DNA of 11,017 bases from positions 1 to 11,017 of the forward strand of contig JAMOUL010000119.1 in assembly GCA_027062035.1 (NCBI GenBank). The letters run 5' to 3'. Of this stretch, positions 6,076 to 11,017 are shown in pieces. Source of the stretch: Candidatus Aminicenantota bacterium. Lineage in GTDB: Bacteria > Acidobacteriota > Aminicenantia > S016-38. How positions within the stretch are numbered: position 1 is the stretch's first letter; each line of letters starts with the position of its first letter. The notes under the pieces are model-generated. The model had not been told where the DNA came from, did not search any database, and saw nothing but the letters and a program-made list of their open reading frames with translations. The position numbers and the translations under genes were made by a program.

Positions 6076-6081
6076 TAAAAT
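6076..6081 (+). promoter_or_regulatory. Candidate -10 box (TAAAAT) of rnpB
   Basis: TAAAAT differs from TATAAT at one base and ends eight bases before the predicted 5' end of RNase P RNA (6089), the right distance for a -10 element. I see no acceptable -35 hexamer 16-18 bases upstream. TATTAT at 6081-6086 is an alternative -10 box that would start the RNA slightly inside. Read-through from psiE followed by processing is also possible. Confidence 0.35.
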
Positions 6082-6088
6082 ATTATAT

Positions 6089-6428
6089 GGGGAGCAGGTG
6101 AGCCACCGCTCGCTTGCTGCGGGAGGAAAGTCCGAACTCCACAGGGCAGGGCGGTCCGTAACGCGGACCGGGCGTGAGCCCAGGGAAAGTGCCACAGAAA
6201 ATAAACCGCCCCGTCAGAGAAATTCTGGCGGGGTAAGGGTGAAAAGGTGGGGTAAGAGCCCACCGCTCCGGTGGCGACACCGGAGGCACGGTAAACCCCG
6301 CCCGGAGCAATGCCATAAAGGGGTGGCTTGCCCGGCCATAACCCCTGGTAGGCAGCTTGAGGTGACGGGTAACCGTCATCCCAGATAAATGGTGGCGTAA
6401 ACAGAATTCGGCTTACGGCCTGCTCCCC
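6089..6428 (+). ncRNA. rnpB: RNase P RNA, bacterial class A
   Basis: The catalytic RNA of RNase P trims 5' leaders from tRNA precursors. Its ends form a perfect 10-bp P1 helix: GGGGAGCAGG (6089-6098) pairs with CCTGCTCCCC (6419-6428), giving a 340-nt RNA. Conserved core elements appear in order: GAGGAAAGTCCGAACTCC (6123-6140), ACAGAAA (6194-6200), AGGGTGAAAAGGTGG (6236-6250), GGTAAACCCC (6290-6299) with GGAGCAATGCC, the CTGGTAGGC segment with the GGT expected to bind the tRNA 3' CCA (6347-6349), and CCAGATAAATGG followed by ACAGAATTCGGCTTAC (from 6381). It lies 53 bases after psiE and 62 before gcvT. The region is much richer in G/C than the coding sequence around it. No canonical terminator hairpin plus T-run follows. 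Short reading frames across this region on both strands are not genes. Confidence 0.97.
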
Positions 6429-6444
6429 ACTTACCTCTCATTCT

Positions 6445-6473
6445 TTGACTAAGCTCTCTTTTTTTATTATTCT
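6445..6473 (+). promoter_or_regulatory. Candidate promoter of the gcv operon (TTGACT-17-TATTCT)
   Basis: TTGACT (6445-6450) and TATTCT (6468-6473) are 17 bases apart, matching 5/6 and 4/6 consensus positions. A start near 6480 would give a leader of about 11 nt that begins right at the AGGAGGT Shine-Dalgarno of gcvT. The seven-T run (6459-6465) lies in the spacer. No riboswitch-size leader can fit between rnpB and gcvT. Confidence 0.45.
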
Positions 6474-6490
6474 TGCCATAGGAGGTAATA

Positions 6491-7579
6491 ATGAAAAGGA
6501 CGCCTTTATACGAAATTCATAAGAAGCTCGGAGGAAAATTAGTGGAATTTGCTGGCTTTGAAATGCCAGTTATGTATTCCTCCATAATCGATGAGCATAT
6601 CGCAGTAAGGACAAAGGCTGGAATTTTCGATGTCAGTCACATGGGTGAAATTTTTGTCAAAGGTGATGGAGCGACTGAGTTTCTCCAGTGGGTAACCTCA
6701 AATGAAGTTGAAAAGATGAAGGTCGGGAGAGCGAAGTATTCGGCTTTTCCTACAGAGAAGGGCACTGTTGTGGATGATCTTCTCGTATACAAACTGGATG
6801 AGGATGAATACATGCTCGTTGTGAACGCTGCCAATACCGACAAGGATTTCGATTGGCTTATATCACATTCCCATGGATTTAATGTAAAACTGGAGAACAG
6901 GAGCGCCGAAATAGCTCAAATAGCGGTTCAGGGACCTGAAGCTCAGAATATACTTCAGAAACTCACAGAATTTGAGCTTGGCAAGATTAAATATTACCGT
7001 TTTGTGGAACTGGAATTTCTTGGTGAAAAGGTAATTATTTCAAGAACCGGTTACACCGGCGAAGACGGCTTTGAAATATATAGCGCAGCAAAGGCGGGGG
7101 AGAAGATCTGGTCAGCAATAATGGAAGTTGGTGAGGACCACGGTCTTAAACCCGCAGGCCTCGGAGCAAGGGATACTCTGCGCCTTGAAGCGGGGATGAA
7201 CCTTTACGGGAACGATATGGACGAGACCACCACACTTCTGGAGGCGGACCTGGAATGGATAATTAAATGGGAAAAGGATTTTATAGGGAAAGAGGCACTT
7301 GTAAAGCAGAAGGAAGAGGGGCTTAAACGTAAACTTGTGGGTTTCGAGATGGTGGATAGGGCAGTTCCAAGACATGGATATAAGGTTTTTGTGGATGGTA
7401 AGGAATTTGGAACTGTAGCCAGCGGAAGTTTTGCTCCTTACCTTAAGAAAAACATAGGGAACGTTTACCTTCCCATTGAAAAGACAGAGCCAGGAAGCGA
7501 ATTTGAAATAGAAATCAGAGGAAAGAGGTTCAAGGCCAGAGTTGTGCCAAGGCCCTTTTATAAAAGAGAGAAAAAATAG
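6491..7579 (+). CDS. gcvT: Glycine cleavage system T protein (aminomethyltransferase)
   Basis: The 362-residue T protein releases ammonia from aminomethyl-lipoyl H protein and passes the one-carbon unit to tetrahydrofolate, making 5,10-methylene-THF in the cytoplasm. Family marks in order are: TPLYEIHKKLGGKLVEFAGF (4-23), GIFDVSHMGE (44-53), GTVVDDLLVY (91-100) with the expected catalytic aspartate (Asp95/Asp96), RTGYTGEDGFE (185-195), GLGARDTLRLEAGM (223-236), and a C-terminal barrel with GSFAPYLKKNIG (312-323). The length is typical of a complete protein. A strong AGGAGGT (6480-6486) five bases before the ATG fixes the start. It is the first gene of the gcv operon. The gcvH Shine-Dalgarno overlaps its stop codon. 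Confidence 0.98.
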   Translation: MKRTPLYEIHKKLGGKLVEFAGFEMPVMYSSIIDEHIAVRTKAGIFDVSHMGEIFVKGDGATEFLQWVTSNEVEKMKVGRAKYSAFPTEKGTVVDDLLVYKLDEDEYMLVVNAANTDKDFDWLISHSHGFNVKLENRSAEIAQIAVQGPEAQNILQKLTEFELGKIKYYRFVELEFLGEKVIISRTGYTGEDGFEIYSAAKAGEKIWSAIMEVGEDHGLKPAGLGARDTLRLEAGMNLYGNDMDETTTLLEADLEWIIKWEKDFIGKEALVKQKEEGLKRKLVGFEMVDRAVPRHGYKVFVDGKEFGTVASGSFAPYLKKNIGNVYLPIEKTEPGSEFEIEIRGKRFKARVVPRPFYKREKK

Positions 7580-7590
7580 GAGGTGAAGCA

Positions 7591-7974
7591 ATGATACTTG
7601 ATGAACTTTATTACACTAAATCCCATGAATGGGTAAAGGTTGAAGGAGAAAAGGCTACCATAGGTATAACCGATTTTGCACAGAGTGAACTTCAGGACAT
7701 AGTATATGTGGAGCTTCCTGAGGTGGGTAAGCATATTAACAAAGGCGAAATTCTCTGCTCCATTGATTCTGTTAAGTCCTCTGCCGAAGTTTATGCTCCT
7801 GTAAGCGGAGAGATTGTGGAGGTCAATGAAAAACTTTCCTCCGAACCGGAGCTTATTAATAAGGATCCCTATGGAGAGGGATGGATCGTGGTTATAAAGC
7901 TTTCCAACACCGATGAAATCTCCGAGCTCCTTTCTGCAAAAGAATATCAGGAAATGATAGAAGGCGAAAAATGA
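7591..7974 (+). CDS. gcvH: Glycine cleavage system H protein (lipoyl carrier)
   Basis: A 127-residue carrier whose lipoyl arm shuttles the aminomethyl group from the P protein to the T protein and is re-oxidised by the L protein. The lipoylation site is IDSVKSSAEVYAPVSGE, with Lys62 as the modified residue. Other family marks are YTKSHEWV (8-15), GITDFAQSELQDIVYVELPEVG (25-46, read as two segments) and NKDPYGEGW (90-98), ending in the usual KEYQEMIE helix. The length is standard. An AGGAGGTG Shine-Dalgarno overlaps the gcvT stop, 11 bases before this ATG. The stop overlaps the gcvPA start as ATGA, implying coupled translation. No lipoate ligase or lipoyl synthase gene is in the window. Confidence 0.98.
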   Translation: MILDELYYTKSHEWVKVEGEKATIGITDFAQSELQDIVYVELPEVGKHINKGEILCSIDSVKSSAEVYAPVSGEIVEVNEKLSSEPELINKDPYGEGWIVVIKLSNTDEISELLSAKEYQEMIEGEK

Positions 7975-9311
7975 GCAGATATATTCCTCTAACCCAGAGG
8001 GATAAGGAGGAGATGCTCAGAGAAATAGGGGTCTCCTCCATCGATGATCTTTTTTCTTCCATTCCGGAGAACCTGAGGTTTGATGGGGAATTGCAGATTG
8101 AGGCCATTCCAGAGGAGGCGGAGCTTATAGAGTACTTTAAAAAGCTGGACTCTTTGAACCGGTACAGGGATAAGAAGATCTTCCTTGGCGCAGGTGCATA
8201 TAATCACTATGTGCCCTACGCTGTGGATTACCTTTCCATGCGTTCTGAATTTCTGACCCCCTACACCCCATATCAGCCTGAGGTAAGTCAGGGAACACTT
8301 GCTGCTACCTTTGAATATCAGACATACATTTCTGCCCTTACCGGCCTTGAGGTTGCCAACGCCTCAATGTATGAAGGGGCTACTGCCACAGCGGAGGCAG
8401 CCCTTATGGCTCTGAGAATAAAAAAGGGAAAGATCGCCATAGCAAAATCCCTTCATCCTCAATATCGTGAGGTAATAGATACGTATCTTCAGAAGCAGGG
8501 GATTGAAATAGTGGATATTGGTTATGCTGCCGATGGGAGAGTAAATCCGGTGGAAGTGGAAAGCAAAATAGATGATGATACTTCTGCATTTATAGTGGGT
8601 TATCCCAATTTCTTTGGCGTGGTGGAGGACCTTAAAACAATATATGAAAAAATAAAAGAGAAAAGGGTCCTCCTTATCACTTCCACCTGGGAAATTCTTT
8701 CCCTGGCCCTGTTAATTCCTCCTGGAGAGGCCGGAGCAGAAATAGCTGTGGGAGAAGCTCAAAGTTTTGGTCTGCCCCTTGCCTATGGGGGTCCCTATCT
8801 CGGTTTCTTTGCAACAACCAGAAAACATGTGTGGAAGATGCCGGGAAGGCTGGTTGGAATGACAAAGGATGTGGATGGAAAGACTGGATTTGTGCTTACC
8901 CTTTCAGCAAGGGAACAGCATATAAGGCGTCAACGTGCTACTTCAAATATTTGTTCCAATGAGGCCTGGTGTGCTATTAGAGTGGCAATTTACCTTTCCC
9001 TCCTCGGCAGGAAGGGCCTACGCAAGCTTGCAATCCTTAACCACAAGAGGGCAGTTAAGGCTGCCTCTTTGCTTGAAAAAGCAGGGTTCAAGTTGAAGTT
9101 TTCGTCCCCGTTTTTCAACGAGTTCGTGGTAGATGTGGGCAGAGATAGCAGGAAATTCAGGGATTCTCTCATTGAGAAAGGTTTTGTTGCAGGCTATCCC
9201 CTGGCTGATGATTATCCAGAACTAAAGACAGGTTTACTGCTGACATTTACCGAGATGAATTCCATGGAGGATATAGAAAGACTGGTAAAGGAAATGGAGG
9301 AACTGAGATGA
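7971..9311 (+). CDS. gcvPA: Glycine dehydrogenase (decarboxylating) subunit 1
   Basis: This 446-residue subunit is the N-terminal half of the split P protein. With GcvPB it forms the PLP-dependent glycine decarboxylase that transfers aminomethyl to lipoyl-H protein. Motifs include YIPLTQRDKEEML at the start, FLGAGAYNHYVPYAVDYL (71-88), LTPYTPYQPEVSQGTL (95-110), YEGATATAEAALMA (134-147), IVGYPNFFGVVEDL (208-221), GGPYLGFFA (273-281), PGRLVG (291-296) and REQHIRRQRATSNICSN (314-330). The PLP-binding lysine belongs to the other subunit and is absent here, as expected for this half. The length is typical. It overlaps gcvH by 4 bp, with GAAGG upstream as a modest Shine-Dalgarno, and overlaps gcvPB by 4 bp. 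Confidence 0.98.
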   Translation: MSRYIPLTQRDKEEMLREIGVSSIDDLFSSIPENLRFDGELQIEAIPEEAELIEYFKKLDSLNRYRDKKIFLGAGAYNHYVPYAVDYLSMRSEFLTPYTPYQPEVSQGTLAATFEYQTYISALTGLEVANASMYEGATATAEAALMALRIKKGKIAIAKSLHPQYREVIDTYLQKQGIEIVDIGYAADGRVNPVEVESKIDDDTSAFIVGYPNFFGVVEDLKTIYEKIKEKRVLLITSTWEILSLALLIPPGEAGAEIAVGEAQSFGLPLAYGGPYLGFFATTRKHVWKMPGRLVGMTKDVDGKTGFVLTLSAREQHIRRQRATSNICSNEAWCAIRVAIYLSLLGRKGLRKLAILNHKRAVKAASLLEKAGFKLKFSSPFFNEFVVDVGRDSRKFRDSLIEKGFVAGYPLADDYPELKTGLLLTFTEMNSMEDIERLVKEMEELR

Positions 9312-10717
9312 GACTTATCTTTGAACTCTCAAAAGAAGGGAAGGAAGGGTTTTTTGTAAAAAACGAGGATGGAGAAATAAGACTCCCTGAAGAACTTATA
9401 AGACAGGAAATAGACGAACTTCCTGAAGTATCCGAAAGGGAGGTTGTTTCCCATTACCTTAGACTTTCGGTTATGAATTATTCTGTGGACTGGGGTTTTT
9501 ATCCCCTTGGTTCCTGTACGATGAAATACAACCCAAAGGTTAATGAACTTGTTGCGTCCCTTTTTACCGATGCTCACCCTCTGCTTCCCGAGGAGCTCGT
9601 TCAGGGCTATTTAAGGATATTCAAGGAGCTTGAGGAGGTTCTCTGCGAGATTACCGGACTGGATGCCTTCACCCTTTCTCCTTCGGCAGGTGCACACGGT
9701 GAATTTGCCGGCATAACCATAATTAAAAATTATCTGGAAGCAAAGGGGGAAAACAGGGAGGTGGTTTTAATCCCTGACTCAGCCCATGGAACAAATCCAG
9801 CCTCCTCTGCCCTTGCAGGTTATAAGGCAGTGGAAATTCCTTCGGATGAGCACGGAAGAATAGATCTGGAAAAATTTAAGGAAGCCCTTTCTGATAGGGT
9901 AGCTGCCCTCATGATAACAAATCCCAATACCCTTGGAATCTTTGAATCCAATATAAGAAAAATAGCCGACCTCCTTCATGAAAAAGGTGCTTTTCTCTAT
10001 ATGGATGGGGCCAACATGAACGCCTTTCTCGGGAAAGTGAAGGTTTCTGACCTCGGGGTAGATGTTATGCATCTTAACCTGCATAAGACCTTTTCCACAC
10101 CCCATGGAGGCGGTGGCCCGGGGAGCGGACCTGTTGGAGTTGTAAAGACCCTTGAACCACATCTTCCCGGGCCAAGGCTTGTTGAAGAAAAGGGAAAACT
10201 TCGCTGGGTTCAGGGTGAAGGAAGAATCCGCAGCTTTTACGGTAACTTCCTGGTTCTGGTTAAAGCCCTTGCATACATAAGGGAACTGGGCGGAAGGGGC
10301 CTGAAAGAAGTGGCGGAACTGGCGGTTTTGAATGCAAATTACCTCAGGGCAAAGCTTTCGAAGAAATACAGAATTTCCTACGAAACACCCACCCTTCACG
10401 AATTTGTGCTCACCGATGATACTTTCAGGGATAAGGTTTCAACCCTGGATGTTGCTAAAAGACTTCTCGATTATGGATTACACCCTCCAACCATCTATTT
10501 CCCCCTTATAGTTCACGGGGCCCTGATGATAGAACCCACTGAAACAGAATCAAAGGAAACCCTTGACGAGTTTGTAAATGCAATGCTGAAGATAGCGGAG
10601 GAGGCTGAGACAAATCCTGAGCTCCTGCACGAGGCTCCACATGTTACCCCGGTAAGAAGGCTGGACGAGGTGGGAGCTGCGAGGAACCCAATATTAAGAT
10701 ATATCAAGCCTGAGTGA
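9308..10717 (+). CDS. gcvPB: Glycine dehydrogenase (decarboxylating) subunit 2
   Basis: The 469-residue C-terminal half of the split P protein carries the cofactor. It decarboxylates glycine and loads the aminomethyl group onto lipoyl-GcvH. Motifs in order are: YPLGSCTMKYNPK (65-77), SPSAGAHGEFAG (124-135), IPDSAHGTNPASSALAGY (155-172), NPNTLGIFE (205-213), YMDGANMNAFLG (231-242) and LNLHKTFSTPHGGGGPGSGP (256-275), with Lys260 expected to form the PLP Schiff base. The C-terminal part has PPTIYFPLIVHGALMIEPTE (393-412) and HVTPVRRLDEVGAARNP (445-461). The length is complete. GGAGG about nine bases upstream and the ATGA overlap with gcvPA set the start. It is the last gene of the visible operon. 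The L protein gene does not follow within the next 300 bases. Confidence 0.98.
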   Translation: MRLIFELSKEGKEGFFVKNEDGEIRLPEELIRQEIDELPEVSEREVVSHYLRLSVMNYSVDWGFYPLGSCTMKYNPKVNELVASLFTDAHPLLPEELVQGYLRIFKELEEVLCEITGLDAFTLSPSAGAHGEFAGITIIKNYLEAKGENREVVLIPDSAHGTNPASSALAGYKAVEIPSDEHGRIDLEKFKEALSDRVAALMITNPNTLGIFESNIRKIADLLHEKGAFLYMDGANMNAFLGKVKVSDLGVDVMHLNLHKTFSTPHGGGGPGSGPVGVVKTLEPHLPGPRLVEEKGKLRWVQGEGRIRSFYGNFLVLVKALAYIRELGGRGLKEVAELAVLNANYLRAKLSKKYRISYETPTLHEFVLTDDTFRDKVSTLDVAKRLLDYGLHPPTIYFPLIVHGALMIEPTETESKETLDEFVNAMLKIAEEAETNPELLHEAPHVTPVRRLDEVGAARNPILRYIKPE

Positions 10718-10760
10718 AATCACCTTTCATGTTCGGTTAAGTCGTAGAAGAATGGTTTTA

Positions 10761-10779
10761 TGTCAAAATTAATTCGACA
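10761..10779. promoter_or_regulatory. 19-bp quasi-palindrome, possible operator
   Basis: The sequence TGTCAAAATTAATTCGACA matches its own reverse complement at most positions, with perfect outer arms TGTC...GACA and an AT-rich centre. This is the form of a dimeric regulator site. The minus strand also contains TTGACA here, but no -10 box at a suitable distance. No regulator can be assigned. Confidence 0.3.
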
Positions 10780-10863
10780 ATTTCATAGAGCATTCGCCAT
10801 TTCTTGCGGGAATTACATGGAAAATGCGGTTTTGTAGCGGTACATAATTTGCGGTGTAAATTT

Positions 10864-10890
10864 AAAAAGTTCAGAAAGATGAACCTTTTT
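10864..10890 (+). terminator. Weak AT-rich terminator-like hairpin after the gcv operon
   Basis: AAAAAGTTCA (10864-10873) pairs with TGAAC-C-TTTTT (10880-10890), with one bulged C and a six-base loop, and ends in five Ts. It could work in both directions because of the A-run on the other side. The stem is poor in G/C and lies about 147 bases after the gcvPB stop, so this is tentative. Confidence 0.38.
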
Positions 10891-11017
10891 ATGCTTTTAT
10901 AAAATTCTTTCCACAGTTATTGGCAAAGAAGTATTTTCCACTGCGAAGAAATTTGTGATTTAAAATAACAAAAGTGCATAGTTGCTGAGGTTCATTGATT
11001 TGTTTTTATCCGCGGAA

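Larger units (their letters stand above)
10718..11017. other. AT-rich gene-free tail after gcvPB
   Basis: I see no credible coding frame on either strand, no tRNA, no CRISPR repeat and no clear promoter pair in these 300 bases. They hold a quasi-palindrome (10761-10779), a cluster of GCGG-type words (10806-10855) and an AT-rich hairpin (10864-10890). A gene may begin beyond the right edge. Confidence 0.6.

Noticed and set aside
6098..6388. Open frames across 5974-6388 on both strands (70-98 codons)
   Set aside because: They lie on or mostly inside rnpB. The RNA's conserved core and P1 helix explain this sequence, and the translations look like no protein family.
6457..6465. Intrinsic terminator for rnpB at the seven-T run
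   Set aside because: No hairpin immediately precedes the T-run. P1 ends about 30 bases upstream and is part of the mature RNA.
6429..6490. Glycine riboswitch before gcvT
   Set aside because: Only 62 bases are available, and no glycine-aptamer core motifs are visible.
7112..7591. A 159-codon frame antisense to the end of gcvT
   Set aside because: It is covered by conserved gcvT sequence, and the translation is compositionally unlike a real protein.
9779..10399. A 206-codon open frame antisense to gcvPB
   Set aside because: It lies wholly within the conserved gcvPB frame, has no Shine-Dalgarno or family resemblance, and is a shadow of biased codon use.
10714..10723. GTGAAATCAC at the gcvPB stop as a terminator hairpin
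   Set aside because: The loop would be only two bases, the stem four, and no T-run follows.
10718..11017. CRISPR leader or array in the AT-rich tail
   Set aside because: There are no regularly spaced repeats of 20 or more bases. The GCGG words are short and irregularly spaced.

Overview
This is a bacterial window. It carries a class A RNase P RNA gene, a sigma-54 activator and a Shine-Dalgarno-led glycine cleavage operon. The organism is probably thermophilic. In 6121-6360, inside the RNase P RNA, I count 151 G/C in 240 bases (about 63%), while the one coding line I counted (6841-6900) is 22/60 (about 37%). Such a gap between structural RNA and coding DNA is typical of thermophiles with moderate or low genomic G+C. 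The split glycine decarboxylase (separate GcvPA and GcvPB) fits Firmicutes, Thermotogae and many deep-branching or uncultured bacterial lineages. I cannot name the phylum.

Layout. (1) 1-146, minus: the first 48 codons of a REP-associated/IS200-like tyrosine transposase, cut by the window edge, with strongly foldable DNA upstream of it (159-245). (2) 273-4189, minus: a tightly packed five-gene set. In transcription order it encodes a membrane-anchored NTF2-like protein, a DUF72 TIM-barrel protein, a stand-alone helicase-associated (XPB/Ssl2 N-terminal-like) protein, a rhomboid intramembrane protease and a membrane-anchored SppA/ClpP-like serine protease of the SDH_sah family. (3) 4190-4261: a short divergent control region. 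(4) 4262-6035, plus: an NtrC-type sigma-54 activator with a degenerate receiver domain, overlapping a PsiE-family membrane protein by 17 bp. (5) 6089-6428, plus: rnpB. (6) 6491-10717, plus: gcvT-gcvH-gcvPA-gcvPB, with 4-bp ATGA overlaps at the last two junctions. (7) 10718-11017: an AT-rich, gene-free tail with a weak hairpin and a quasi-palindrome.

How the genes fit together. The gcv operon supplies the P, H and T proteins of the glycine cleavage system. The L protein (dihydrolipoyl dehydrogenase) and lipoylation enzymes must be elsewhere. There is no room for a glycine riboswitch in the 62 bases between rnpB and gcvT. The minus-strand set joins two membrane proteases to two proteins whose families point to nucleic acids (DUF72 and the XPB-like domain), and its joint role is unknown to me. 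The regulator-psiE pair has no partner kinase here, and the receiver seems unable to be phosphorylated in the usual way.

The most unusual observations are: TATAAT boxes 6-8 nt upstream of three start codons that lack Shine-Dalgarno sequences, which suggests leaderless mRNAs; the pseudo-receiver activator; the motor-less XPB-like protein within a protease operon; and the structured DNA beside the transposase. I see no CRISPR array, tRNA or rRNA.
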